Notes: generated by a model from the letters alone, not told the origin. A DNA stretch of 64,000 nucleotides from Aldrovandia affinis (GCA_029706075.1 JAINUG010000114.1:1550001-1614000), one strand, 5' to 3'. Counted from the stretch's first letter, positions 1 through 11,421 are shown. Numbers and translations: made by a program.

Positions 1-352
1 GAGCTGGAAAGTCACATGACTGAAAGAGTATTTTGGCACATTTTCATGGTTCTACCTCGTTCTCCAGCATGCCACTGATGTGTGCCGTGATCAATCTAAA
101 CCTGAATGCTAATCATCACATTATCTCTGATATAGAACACAACAAAATGTTCAGTATTAAACACTGAAGGGGAAGGGTTTCTGTGCTCTGGCAGCTATGG
201 AAACGCGAGAGAAACAATTCTCAGTTAGGAGAGGTGAGACATCTCACAATCCTTTCCAATATGTTTTCATGGTGTGCTCTACAGAACACATTTATTTTGC
301 ATCCATTTATTTTCTTAAAAGAAAGTATTCTAGCCAAACATACAGTATTATA
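1..352. other. Unassigned sequence, no gene seen
   Basis: I see no gene, terminal repeat or tandem array here. The two short overlapping open frames near 183-386 run into the neighbouring LTR and have no recognisable motif. Confidence 0.5.
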
Positions 353-796
353 TGTCACGTCTCGTGTTCGTGTTCCCCGTAATTAGGTGTTTTCATTCAT
401 TCCATGTTTTCCTGGTTGTCTGGTCCGTGTTTTCACTTTCACCTACCTGTTCCCAGTCTTGTCATTGTATTGTTTTCACCTGTTCCTCATGTGTCTGATT
501 GCAGTTAGCTGCATTCATGTTAATTCCTGATTGTTTCTCGTTATGTCTGATGTAGTTAGCTGTTCGTTTCCCATGTTCATTTCCTGATTGTCTCGTTATT
601 GTATTATCGTTTTCACTTAATTCCTCATGTGTCTGATTGCAATCAGCTGCATTCATGTTTATTCCTGATTGTTTCTCGTTATGTCTAAATGTATTTAAGC
701 TGTGTGTTTTCCCATGTTCGTTGCCAGATTGCCTTGTGCTTTGCGTATGCTCACATTACTCTCCCGCGTTATCGCTGTTTCTCAGCGTTTTGTGGC

Positions 797-838
<42 letters not shown>

Positions 839-1109
839 CTCCAGTGTTCGTCAGTACCCCAGTCTCGTTCCCGCTCCTCCCTGTGTTCCCTGGACTGCCT
901 TCTCGTTTTCGACCTTTGCCTGCCCACTGACTACGCCTTGCCTGCCCCTGATACCCCTGAAGCCCGTAACGAACTCTGCCTGTCCCCGACCATCCTTTGG
1001 ATCTCTGCATTGCCCTGATTACTCCTGCCTGACCTTTGCCTGTTCACTTAATAAAAGAAGTTTCTGCATTTCTGGGTCCGCGCCTGGTTTTATGGTCCCT
1101 GCCGTGACA
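353..1109 (+). mobile_element. Solo LTR of an LTR retrotransposon
   Basis: The block begins TGTCACGTCTCG and ends GCCGTGACA, so it has the TG...CA ends and short inverted termini (TGTCACG/CGTGACA) of an LTR. The six bases ATTATA lie immediately on both sides (347-352 and 1110-1115), which fits a target site duplication, although the AT-rich context could lend one base by chance. An AATAAA signal near 1050 followed by a GGGTCC-containing end matches the layout of fish Gypsy-like LTRs. No internal gag or pol flanks it, so it is most simply a solo LTR left by LTR-LTR recombination. It contains an internal direct duplication: roughly 465-551 is repeated at 597-687 with some changes. Superfamily is not proven; a 6-bp duplication is longer than the usual 4-5 bp for Gypsy. 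Confidence 0.7.
797..838 (+). repeat. TGTTCG hexamer tandem repeat inside the LTR
   Basis: About seven head-to-tail copies of TGTTCG lie within the solo LTR. Read in frame they give alternating Val-Phe, Cys-Ser or Val-Arg strings, which explains the spurious open frames over this area. Confidence 0.85.
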
Positions 1110-1115
1110 ATTATA

Positions 1116-3825
1116 TATATTTTCCATAAGAGCAAACCACCCCCTGAACATTTTATTCCTAAAAAATACTAAGGCAGCCTGCTTTGAGCACCCCCTCCTT
1201 CCCTTTCCCCCTCACCCCCTCCTAATTGTCTGAAAAACACCCTTCTCCAGACATATTCCAGGGGATTAGGATCAGAGAAACACCCTCCCCAGACCTGCTC
1301 CACTGTTTGATCTGATATTTTTGTGCTCCTGGGCAGTGATAGACAGTGTATATTGATTCCTGTGCACTAACAGTGAAGATAACAGAGAATAAAAAGATTA
1401 ACATGCAATCATCTTCTGCCATCTTGTCTCTGGACAATATTTGGTAACCATGAGGTTGCAAGATCGCTACCTTGGTGGGACATTTTGTGGTATTTTGGCA
1501 CATGGTACCAACCTGAATTTCTTTAGTAAATATTCAACAATATAACTTCATAAGCTTCAATATGGACAAGGTGTTAACTCTCTGGGTGATGTGGACCACA
1601 CTGGGACTAAAACACATGCCTATTCTATTACATGCCTTGTTCATTCAAGGAGTAATACAACCTGTCAGTGATGACACCAGGGAAGCCCAAGTTTGTTTAT
1701 GGCATTAGATCAATCCTCATGCCAAGATGGAGATGGAGATTTAGGTTAGGCCAGGCCACATAATGTTTGCCTGGACAGGATCATAAAATGCATGGAGCTA
1801 CCCCAATACTTCAGAGGCCACAGCTGAGCATTTAATTGACTGACATCCATGCAACAAACAAGTGGACAAATGAGAGGAAACTGAATTATGGAGAGCCCAT
1901 TCACTCCTCTACCCTAACAAAAGCACAATGTACTCAGGGATACCATTCACATTCTTTTGAAGGAAATTGGGGTATAATGATTAAAATGCATTGTTTCATC
2001 ACATCACATTTTGCTTCCAGAAAACAATTCAAAATCTGAATAGGAGCATCATTGTAACTCTATAGTATCTGTAAACCATTCAAGTTCTTTAACAACAGAA
2101 TACCAGAGCTTTGGTATTCAGTAAAGCAAGGCAGTTTCAAAGGTTCAGAACACTTGTAAATACAAGCACATTCTCTACAAGCATCTACCAAACTTGGCTG
2201 GTCAAACTTGGGTTGACCATCCTCTTTAATCTACATGGAGGATTTAATTATAAAGTGCCCTTTCCAAGATGTGAGAAGTAATATGCATGAATGCAATAAT
2301 CCCTAGCATTACTTTTGGTCAACATTTGAATACATTTTGAGAACAATTAAATCAGTCTCATAGAGCTATCTGATTTTAGTCTAACTGAAGTTTATGAATG
2401 TAAAATTGACATGGGACATAACAATACATTCCCACAAGTGTCACCTGTGGTAAACCTCAGTTATATGCTTTTTTGGTCTATCAATATATGTGCTCTGTGT
2501 CTATGTGCTATGTATTTACCTCATTATCCAATTCATCTATACAGTAATTTGACATGTTTAAATGCACATTTTAGTTGAGGCTATAATTTGCCCTGAAACC
2601 ATTAAGGGATAATTGATTTTATTTTTATATATTTTTATTTTAGCTCTGTTTTTAAGCCTGATACCTATTTACTTTAATTCTGGATACTCAGTACAGTACC
2701 TATGTGTGACACATTGGTGGGATACATGACTGATGGGCGATACACCTCTAGCTGTTGGAGTCCCCTGCTAAACATCGCTGCCACCGCAGGCAACTAGTAT
2801 AGGGAAAATCAGCACAAGTGAAACCCATTGACATCTTATCACCTGCATAAAATGCCAGTTGCAGCTGTGTGGTTGGTGGAGTACCTTTGTGGGAAAGTGT
2901 ATAAAACTTCAGACACATTTTGGTTCTCTGGAATTGATGAAATCCTCTCAAAGACGATTGGAGAGCAGACCGGTTTCAGTGGAATGACGCACTACACAAG
3001 TAGGCCATTGGTTATTTCTAGAGCTACGGCAGCTGAAATTGTGTAATGGTGATATCCACAGGGGGGGAAAACCAGTGCAAGCTGTGGATTCTTCCTCTTT
3101 TCTGCTCAAACAATAATGCATCCAGCATAGTGTACTGGCTGGCTTTCAAACATAAATAGCTGCAATACAGCACAGAATATGTCCAAAATGTATGAATTTA
3201 AGGATGGAGCATTGAGTTGAGCAGTTTCACTTAGCCATATAAAATAAGAACACATTGTCATGTTGCATATTTATTTGTGCATTAAGGTATCTAGGAGGGG
3301 CATATGAGTTGAATAAAACCTGGGAAAGTGCATATTTATAAACCCTGTGACGTGGTATGTGCTTGGTACTGTATGGCTGCCTAAACATTTTACCAGTTTA
3401 TGTGCTTATCCAAGGGGTGGTAAATAATTATAAATCACAGTGGAACCTGTAGCATACAACTGAATGTAAGGTAACACAGAGCCTTCTAATCCAATTAATC
3501 CCTATGTATAACAACTGCAATATAAATTCTATTCATAATAAGATGTAGTCAGCTGCCAGTAGAGCAGTCAGGTGTGCCTTAGTCCTCAGCTGGCCTGATT
3601 GATCAGAGCAGATGGGAAAGAGGAGATGAGTCTTCAGGGGGAAACAGAAAACACTTCTTTCCAGATCTTTGTACTATAGATCACTCATTCCAGCAGAAGG
3701 GGGTGAATGAGCAGACCGTGACTGGGGAGAGCAGAGTGAAGGGACAGACGGACGACCAGTGAAGGAAGAGTTCAATGCACGAGGCAGCCTGTAGTGGGTG
3801 GAGTGTAAATGGGGGTAGTGTAGTT
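1116..3825. other. Unassigned intergenic sequence
   Basis: About 2.7 kb with no recognisable gene, RNA or complete element. A 93-codon open frame on the minus strand (1222-1503) has no motif I know. The rest is AT-rich with scattered stops in all frames. It may contain old unrecognisable repeats. Confidence 0.45.
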
Positions 3826-3828
3826 CAG

Positions 3829-3916
3829 GGCCCATATTCATCAAGCATTTCCTGTCCATGCCCTTATTTTTCCTAGATTAGCACTCCTATTGTGAGAAAT
3901 TATATGAATATGGGCC
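3829..3916. mobile_element. Short MITE with CAG target duplication
   Basis: Terminal inverted repeats GGCCCATATTCAT and ATGAATATGGGCC bracket only 88 bp, and the trinucleotide CAG stands directly outside both ends (3826-3828 and 3917-3919). Short inverted ends plus a 3-bp duplication suit a PIF/Harbinger-type miniature element. The same CAG duplication flanks the larger Harbinger at 30728-32225, though the terminal sequences are not identical. There is no coding capacity. Confidence 0.6.
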
Positions 3917-3919
3917 CAG

Positions 3920-4760
3920 ATCACTGTTTGCCAGTGTAAGTGTTTTGCAGTAGATATGAGAGGGGAGGATTGAAAGGAATAGGCAGAGACAAAGCCTAGC
4001 GCCATAGGAAGTTTCACAAAGTCGTTGGAATCTGGAACATATCAAACACTTTAAAATCTCAAGCTCTGGACTTTAAATTCACAAATGTTTTGTGGCATTC
4101 GGCATTCCCCAGTTGGGTTGCATAGTTCCAGAGGAGAAAGCGGTCGGATTGGCCTAATTTAAATATTACCCCTTAAACCCTCAAACCAGTAACTTCAGGC
4201 TATTGGGGGTATCCCATAAACCACCACAAACATCCCACAACCAGCACGATTATTATAATTTAGCTGGTAAGTATAGGTATAACAAGTGTAGGGAATATAC
4301 ATGTATGTCCTCATGTGATAACCAAATAATGTAGTGACAATGGGCTGCTGGGCCCTGTAAAAGGGTATCTAAGGCCGATCATATATTTTGCTATTAATTA
4401 TACTCATGAATTTCAATATATAATTTCAAAATGACAATAATGAAAAATATAATAGAAATGTATGTGGCTTGGGTCAACTATACCATACAACAAAACATGA
4501 ATAGCAATCTTAATAAATCTGTCTCATATAATTAAAAATTACAATTATGAATTTGAATATAAAATATTAAAATGACAATTGGCAACAGGCATAAGTTCTT
4601 TAAGGTGGTAGGTTCAAGTATTTATCCAAACAATCAGACTGATGACCAGGTTTAACAAAATATTAAAATATTAAACAAGACTAAAATGCACGGTGGTGAA
4701 AAGGGGATAAAAGGAAAACCAATGTGTGATGTAATGGTAGGACTGAGATAGGATGGGAAC
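3920..4760. other. Unassigned AT-rich sequence
   Basis: No gene. The part around 4380-4600 is very AT-rich, and two similar short stretches (near 4405-4435 and 4545-4578, each containing AATTT-AATATA and AAAATGACAAT) suggest a small local duplication. Confidence 0.4.
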
Positions 4761-4762
4761 AA

Positions 4763-4838
4763 TGGGCGCGTTCCCGTGTGCGTGTATGTGCGCGCACGCA
4801 TGTGCGGGCACATGCATGGATACACACACGTGTTTCTC
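4763..4838. repeat. Alternating purine-pyrimidine tract with hairpin
   Basis: A run dominated by GT, GC and AC dinucleotides. It includes a perfect 8-bp inverted repeat with a 2-bp loop, GCATGTGC-GG-GCACATGC at 4798-4815. Such alternating tracts can adopt left-handed (Z) DNA; that property is inferred from composition only. Confidence 0.7.
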
Positions 4839-4842
4839 TATA

Positions 4843-5430
4843 TGTGACTCTCCGGACAAGGACCCAAACGCAGACCAGGATATAGCAGGAAAGGAACGTT
4901 TATTAATCAGTCCAAGTTCAAAGACAGTAATCAGAAGTCGAAAAGGTACAAAAACAAAATCCAAAAGAGTAGTCGAGGGGCAGTCAAAAGATCAAAAACC
5001 AAATAAGCAGAAAGGCAAAAACTCAAAGTCAAACAAAGGGTGTCTCAGGAATCACAAAATAACACAGGCTTACTGAGAAACTTGATCAACGTTCTGACAA
5101 AGTGAAAGTGCAAACTAGGAACTTAAATACAAACGGGGAAGATAACACAAGAGGAATCAGGTGTGACTGGGAGGGGAAAGGGGCAAGAACACAGGTGAGA
5201 ACAATCAGGACCACTAATACAATAACAAGGGGAGACGAAAGACATGGACTGGAAAGCACATAGACACAATAATAATAAACGACCTGGAAAAGCAGGTAGA
5301 CACGTGCACAGTTCGGAGGGGAGGAGCGCGTAAGTGGAAACGCGTGCAGAGAATGCGAGAAGAGAGAAATGCACAGGAATAGGAGAACAAAAGAGAGAAT
5401 GACAGCTGCAGATAGAAACACAAGATAATT
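4843..5430 (-). mobile_element. LTR-like repeat, minus orientation
   Basis: The left edge TGTGACTCTCCGG followed by GGACCCAAACGCAGACC and then a TTTATTAATC stretch is what the 3' end of a fish Gypsy-type LTR looks like when read from the other strand (AATAAA signal, then TGCG-TTTGGGTCC, then ...GTCACA). Comparable GGACCCAAATGCAGAC edges occur in the LTR at 35394 and, in plus orientation, near 22342. The other end is not clear, so the right boundary is a guess. The overlapping open frames on the minus strand (5086-5423) are compositional shadows. Confidence 0.45.
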
Positions 5431-6100
5431 ACTAATTAGTAAATGTAGTAAATAGTAACGTACCCAAAATCCCTAACGTTAGTAGATTAGTTGGTTAGTA
5501 CTATATACACATAACTAATATGTAGCCTACAGATAACAAACAATAAAGAAAGAAAGAAAGAAGTAAATGAGATACAAAATAAGGCAGAAACCCGTATAGC
5601 CGAAATCACCCGAATAGTGCAACGACAAAGACAAAGAGTGGATTCTCGAATAACAAGGAACACAGACAGACGGGGGAACTAATGTGAAACATTAACAAAC
5701 ACGGAGAAAATAATAAAATACAAAAACAAGCAGAAAACAAAAATGCATAACATAACACTATAGCCTATGCGTGAACAGAGTTTTGTTATTTAGCTATTGA
5801 CTAGCTAATTAGTCAAGCAATTACTCACCAGAATTAATTAGATCAAATAGCCTACCTAATGTGCTAGATAATATTAAAATGGTTAATATGACCGCATGCA
5901 GAGATCTTGGTTAAAAAAGGCGGGTTGTGAAGAAACGTTACTAATGGATGGTATATAGCCAAGCTATATGATGCTAGTTAGCTGTATGTGACTAGCAAGA
6001 ATACACTCTGGAATGCATTGAAATATAACAAACATAAATCCACTAATCTAGTTAGCCTGGATGTTTTGTATCAGTCTTACTGCATAGGCAGGAAAGTCCT
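5431..6100. other. Unassigned sequence
   Basis: No gene. Contains a short AAAG run near 5550 and AT-rich sequence with several GCTAG motifs. It could be the remainder of the LTR-like repeat to its left. Confidence 0.4.
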
Positions 6101-6101
6101 C

Positions 6102-6965
6102 TTAGCTGGTTGAGTCACTGGCGCTGGAGAAGGGTTTGTGGGTGTACAAGGTTTTTTTTTCTTTTCTTTTGTAGTCTTTCTTATATTTAACTTTGCTATC
6201 TCTCTTACTTACAGAGCCAGAAGGTCCTGGAAACCTCACTGATGAGGTTTTGCCCTCTGTGTCTTTAATTGAATGAATCATTGACTTTTCTTTACTGTGT
6301 TTCAGCCTGTTTGCCAGGAGCTTACCTGATTTATCTCCAAATTCATAATTGTTTTGGCGTGCACGCATCATCAGTGCTGCTGTTTCTGAGGAAATATACT
6401 CATTGAGCTCAAGTCTGGCTTGTAACAGAAGTTTATGAGTATCATCAGTTTGCCTCGTTGCATATTGCATATCAAGGTCTTTTACCTTCCTTTCCAGTTC
6501 AGCCTTGTGATTCATTCCCTTCTTTTTCTTGGCTGTGCTGAATGAAATCATTTTCCCCCTCAAAACTATTTTTGCTGTCTCTCAAAGTGCAATTAGTGTA
6601 CAATCTCTCCATCTTGGCTGTGGTTGTGGTGCTGACTTAATTGATAATGAGAAAGAAATCAAAGCATGGTCCGATATACTTATTGAATGAATTTTTGGTT
6701 TAGAGATTTGAGAAAGCAAAGAGGCATGGCATAGAAAGAAATCAATCCGAGAGTATGTTTTGTGACGGGATGAGTAGTAAGTGTATTCTCTTTCCTATGG
6801 ATTGTGTACTCACCAAATATCTACCAGACCTTGTTCTTCCATATAACATTTAATTGTTTCTGTGGAGCTCATCAAAGCTATATGATGATGGTTATTTGAT
6901 CAATCAGCAATATTTAAGACAGTATTGAAATCACCACCTATCACTATCTTTGAGTTTTGATAATT
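6102..6965 (-). pseudogene. L1 ORF2: endonuclease C-part and linker relic
   Basis: The minus strand carries the C-terminal half of an AP-type endonuclease: a GGDFN motif near 6930, a SRIDFF stretch near 6735 and an SDH motif near 6680, the order expected for L1 EN. A frame break follows, and a 153-codon frame (6563-6102) contains the helical linker typical of fish L1 ORF2 (motifs RARQNNYEFGDKSGKLLAN and KEKSMIHSI) that lies between EN and RT. After about 6230 the similarity to L1 stops and the last 40 codons are basic and unassigned. The catalytic RT is missing. Confidence 0.7.
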
Positions 6966-6973
6966 CTGTAAAG

Positions 6974-9053
6974 CAGGGGTCTTCAACCTTTTTCAGCCCA
7001 AGGACCCCTTGGTGGATAGAGAGATGGAGCAGGGACCCCCTATTCGATTTTTATTTTAATTGTGTGTTGCGTTTTAGACCTGGCCTATAATAACATATAT
7101 ATATTATATACTGTCTGTAGATAGGTTGATCAGCTGGTCCTCCTCCAAGGTTGTCAAGTTTGAGCTGTCCGATGCATTGTCTTTGAATGGAAATTGTATC
7201 CAAGTTTTGTCCCTTCGCCAGGACTCGGCCTCAGAAAAGTACTTTCCAAATTGATGCTCGAGGGCCTCCAAGTGCCCAACAATTGCTCATGTCACATCAG
7301 GCGAGAGCACCGCAGAATCACCCAACTCCTCCACTGAGGGAAACATGGAACAGTTACCCCCACTGACTCGCTCTCTCCATCTCAGTTTTTTCCAGAAAGC
7401 CTTCCATCCTGTCATACAGCTGAATGGCATGTGTATTGCGGCCCTGCATAGAACTGTTCAGTCTGTTCAACTCGGAGAAAACGTCTGCCAGATATGCCAG
7501 TTTAGTGGCCCAGGCATTGTCATTGAAATTCGCAGCCAGCTCTGCTCGGTTTTGACCAACTAAAAACTTGTGGATAGCTGTGCGTAACACAAACACGCGT
7601 GCCAATACTGATCCATGAGAAAGCCAAAGTCACTCTGAATGGTAAAGTAGTGCATTGTGTTCCTCTCCCGATGCCTCACAGAGAGAAGCAAAAAGACGCG
7701 TTTGCAAAGCACTCTTCTTAATAAAATTGACTGCCTTCACAACAGTGTCCATAACATCAGCAAATTCAGCACTCATTTCCTTGGCAGTGAGAGATTCTCT
7801 GTGTAACATGCAATGCGTCCACAGTATTTGCGGGGAAACTTATTTGACAAGCGCGATCAGTCCACTTTTCAAACCGGCCGTGGCTCTTGCCCCATCAGTA
7901 CACAGGGCAACACATTTTGCCCAGGCTACATCATTTTCTTGGAAAAAATCATTAATCACTTTGAAAATTTCAGAACTTGTTGTGCGTTCAGGTAGCTTTT
8001 TACAAAACAAGAATTACTCTCTCATTTCGCCTTGGTCAATAAAACGCACGAATGCCAAGAGCTGTGCGTCTTTGGATATGACCGTGGACTCATCCAATTG
8101 TAATGCAAATGCCTCTGCTAACTTCAGTTTCTCTATTAATTGCACCTTTACATCAGATGCCATTTCATTAATTCGCCGAGAAATCGTTGTGTCCGACAAC
8201 GGAATAGTCTTTCCCAAACATTGTCTTGCACATATCACTTTCCGCGGGCAATATCAACTTTTCTGCAGTGTTGTATGGTTGTTTGCTCTGAGCAGTCCGA
8301 AGAGCAACTTGATATGAGGCTTTCAAAGCAAGCTCGCCAACCTTGGCCGATTTTCTCATCATTGTCTGTTGGCCTTGGAAAGAGTTCAGACGAGCCTGAA
8401 AGTATTCCAGTGGTTTACCTTGCAAGTTGACGTGTTTCGTCTCCAAGTGTCGCTGAAGCTTTGATGGCTTCATGCTTTCATTTGATAGCACCCCCGAACA
8501 AACGACATACACCGGCAATTCGACCCCCTCGGTTTCTTTGAAGGTAAATCCAAACTTGAGGTAGGCTTCTGAATATTTTCGGGACTTCTCTCTTTTGCGT
8601 TTACCCGTTGCCGCTGCTGTTGCTGGGGTAGCCTCATCAGCACTGTCACCTACTGTCTCGGACGAGGTGCTGTTAACGGTTAGTCTCGAGCTTGAGGTTT
8701 AGATACTGTTACGAAGCGATCCATTCTATTTCACACAATAGTTTTAGGCTTGTTATAAAATCATAGTGGTAGGCTAGTTATTCATTTTAGCACACATAGC
8801 TAGCTGTATTTTAGCCAAAACGTAGTTGGCTAGCTAGCCAGCAAAAACGTTCTGTTTTTTGATGACATTGGTCACGTAGGCTGCAAGGCATCATAGTTGC
8901 ATGGGAATCTTTAATCGTTTTTGTAAAAAAATAGCTTATTATTGCCTATTATTGGTTGGTGTGTACTCAATAAAACATTTTTTGTCTAAAATATATTTTT
9001 CTAAATGTCACAAAAATGTGTTTGACGTCCGAAAAGAATTGGCGGACCCCCTG
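6974..9053 (-). mobile_element. hAT (Charlie/FAM200-like) transposon
   Basis: The left end CAGGGGTCTTCAACC and right end GGACCCCCTG form hAT-style terminal inverted repeats (CAGGGGTC/GGACCCCCTG). The flanking octamers CTGTAAAG (6966-6973) and CAGTACAG (9054-9061) match at six of eight positions, consistent with an aged 8-bp target duplication. Inside, the minus strand carries a BED-finger hAT transposase relic. Removing 6974-9053 restores the order of the L1 endonuclease motifs, so the hAT landed in a pre-existing L1. Confidence 0.85.
7115..8690 (-). pseudogene. hAT transposase relic (BED finger, ZBED/FAM200-like)
   Basis: Read from about 8690 downward, the minus strand shows a basic N-terminus (KRKREKSRKYSEAYLKFGF), a BED-type zinc finger (around 8440-8520, ending QRHLETKH) and the segments typical of FAM200/ZBED5-like hAT proteins: LALKASYQVA, QLDESTVISKDAQLLAFVRF and ALCTDGARA, and a C-terminal LEALEHQFGKYF. 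The first cysteine expected in the finger reads Tyr (PVYVVC), so zinc binding is probably lost. Several frameshifts and at least one stop near 7290 break the frame. The hAT protein would bind terminal repeats and cut and paste the element; this copy cannot. Confidence 0.8.
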
Positions 9054-9061
9054 CAGTACAG

Positions 9062-9468
9062 TGGAAAAATGTAGGATCTCCAATATTGGGCCCATATAAA
9101 TTTAAAAATAGTATATGGTTGATCATGAATTGTGCCGTGCACTAAAACAAAATGACCTTTAAGGTCCTTTTGAGGTGAGATCAATTTGAATGGTGTCTCT
9201 TTGCTGATTATAATAGCTACACCTCTGCTTTTAGAGTTAAAAATGAATAATATATTTGATCAGCCCATAACATTTTCAATTTTTTGTGTTCTATATCCGT
9301 TAAGTGGGATTCTTGAATTGGACAAATATTTGATCTGGCCCCTTTAAATTCAGATAATATTTTTAGTCTTTTTGATTTAGAATTAATTCCTCTCACATCA
9401 AGTGAGGTAATAATTATATTTATTTCATTCATCCTTAAAATATTTGCATGAAGTTGTAAGCCAGGCAT
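9062..9468 (-). pseudogene. L1 ORF2 endonuclease N-terminus relic
   Basis: An 83-codon minus-strand frame begins the L1 endonuclease: ITSLDVRGINSKSKR, then PIQESHLTD, which correspond to the first two catalytic blocks of the AP-endonuclease fold. The Asn expected in the first block (LNVRG) reads Asp here. Further downstream (9230-9062) the frame shifts but the block containing SRGVAIIISK is readable. The frame then meets the hAT at 9053 and resumes at 6965. ORF2 would nick target DNA and prime reverse transcription. Confidence 0.75.
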
Positions 9469-10077
9469 TGATTCTCCATTATATATATTTCCAACAAGGT
9501 CACCATTTTTGGAAGAGATTGTGGATTGGAAAACAAAAACAAAAGTTTAAAAAAAAATATATATAAATATATATATACTGAACTGACAAATCAGAAAAGT
9601 AGATTACAGTTGTCATTATAGAACAGGAATAGAATATCATTACATAAAAAGTCACCCCAGTGTTCTTCCATCCCACTCTCGTGTTCCCATCCCCCCACCC
9701 TGATTCCCCTTGTGTCCATACATTTGAGAACGTGATTTTTCTTTCCTTTTCTGTCCCATTTCAACTAGGTATTTAAAATACCTTTGTAATGAATTGTTAA
9801 ATAACCAGATTGTAAACACTTTTTTCCATGTGGAGGGTAAAAGTGGACAGCAGTTCAGCATTCTGATATTACCCACAACGTCCCTTCCAGTGGTCTAGAC
9901 AAAAGCAGACCGTAGTTCGATGTTACTCACGGTTCCGCAGTCCGGTGTTGTAATGCTGCTTTCGGGATGTAGGTAGAAGGTCAAATCTCGGAAATCCTTC
10001 GTTTCTTCGAATGGCATGCATTCGGCCATCCCGTCCGCACTAATGTTAGTCTACTTTGGTGATGTAAACAAAGCCCT

Positions 10078-10856
10078 TCAGCTACAGGTTGCTCCTGGTT
10101 TCGTTGTTGCTGTAGTTTCTTTTTGTGTGTTTTGCAAACCCCCTTTATAAAGCTGGCCGTTAATGTACAATTTGTCAGCAACTAGGTGAACTTTATTGTT
10201 ACGTAGTTTTTTGTATTCTTTCACTATCGGTATGAGTTTCCGTCGCTTCTCTAAGATCTCCCCCGTGTATTGATGATTCATTGAGTAGTTCGTGCCTGCC
10301 AGTTCTTCAAGGTGCATTTTTGTTTTGTAACTTTAAAATTTTGCCACGATTGGACGTGGTTTATTGGCATCTGATCTTCGTTGACCCAGCCGATGGACCC
10401 TTTCGAACTGAATGCGTTCGGTTTCCTCTGTGGGCATTTTGAGTTGATTCACCATGAACTCTTTGACAAGTTTTTCTGATGTTTCGTAAGTTTCTTTCAT
10501 TCCTTCCTTAATACCCATAAACAGTAGATTATCACTCATACTTCTACACTGTAGATCTAATAGCGAGCTTTTAAGCTTAATATTATCTTGCGTTAATTGC
10601 ATGGTTGTCGTTTGCAGATTTTTCCCTTGAGTGCCGCGTTTTCTTTCTTAAGATCTTCTATTAAATAATTATTGTACTCGACCGATGTTTTGAGGTCTGT
10701 TACGTCTCATTTTAAATCATACAGCATATCTAGTTTTTTCAGCTCGTTTATCGAGGGAAACATTTTGAGGTCCTCTGGAGTTGTAAGCCTATCCTCTTCT
10801 AAATCACTGGAACTTAAGTCGACCCTATTACGCTTGAGCTCTGGTTGTTTGGTCAT
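10078..10856 (-). pseudogene. L1 ORF1 relic (RNA-binding protein)
   Basis: A start at 10856 (MTKQPELKRNRVD) opens a frame that is broken by a TGA near 10709 and by frameshifts near 10620 and 10325. The order matches L1-type ORF1p (transposase_22 family): an acidic N-terminus, a heptad-like coiled-coil region (DLKKENAALK, LTQDNIKLKSSL), an RRM-like core (DNLLFMGIKE ... RIQFERVHRLGQ) and a C-terminal domain (EILEKRRKLIPIVKEYKK ... ADKLYINGQLY). The protein would trimerise and coat the LINE RNA. The order ORF1 then ORF2 on the same strand supports one element. Confidence 0.75.
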
Positions 10857-11421
10857 TATTTCATCGCGATTTAGGTTAATAAAAGCACATTTCTTACCTC
10901 ACAGACTCCTCATGTGTTTAGTTATTTTTGTATTAGTTTCTAGTAGCTGTTATCCTAAGGTTGAGGAGTTATTTCATTATAGATGGGACGATAAAACGTG
11001 AGCATTCTCAGCTCATTGCTGCTCAACCGGAAACCCTCTAGTCAAAACGACAGGATCTAGTCAACAGCCTAGCAGCGGTATTCTGGTCCAACTCCCCAAT
11101 GTGACAAATCCGTTGTGCTTTCTTTCCATTGCTCATGGGAGGGATTCATTTGTCCTCTCGGTGAGTCGTTCCTGCAGCTTTTCTGGCAGATTTTGACTCA
11201 ATAGACTGTAGCTTGTGTGCGTGTTGAAGTTCTCTTGCTATTGTGGTGTCCCTTGGAGTGGGGCGACACGCACAGACTAGACCCAAAATTATCTGCCTAT
11301 CTCATACGTTAGTCTGTCACCTCTTTTTCTGTTTACTTCACAGACCACATTCACTATATATACTTTTTCAGATGTCATTACATTTAGCTGTCTTGTCTCT
11401 ACTCACATGACCACGTCACTG
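10857..11421. other. Probable L1 5' UTR, then unassigned sequence
   Basis: The first 200-250 bases upstream of the ORF1 start are likely the L1 5' UTR by position only. Beyond about 11100 I cannot assign the sequence. I looked for the second LTR of Gypsy-1 here and did not find one. Confidence 0.35.

Larger units (their letters stand above)
6100..10857 (-). mobile_element. L1/Tx1-type LINE, truncated and split by a hAT
   Basis: Reading on the minus strand, an ORF1 relic (10856 to about 10078) is followed by an ORF2 endonuclease start (9468), an interruption by the hAT at 6974-9053, the endonuclease end and then the linker that precedes the RT. The RT itself is absent, so the element is cut at its 3' side near 6100-6230. 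This is unusual, since LINEs normally lose their 5' side; a later deletion or rearrangement is the simplest reason. Stops and frameshifts show it is dead. Confidence 0.75.

Noticed and set aside
797-838. CRISPR-like repeat array
   Set aside because: Simple hexamer without spacers, in eukaryotic transposon sequence.
702-1172. 156-codon open frame
   Set aside because: It lies in the solo LTR and is kept open by the TGTTCG repeat; no motif.
5086-5423. Three overlapping Leu/Ser/Phe-rich frames resembling membrane proteins
   Set aside because: All lie in an LTR-like repeat, overlap each other in different phases and reflect pyrimidine-rich composition.
7655-8317. 220-codon plus-strand frame
   Set aside because: Antisense shadow of the hAT transposase, whose motifs read on the minus strand.
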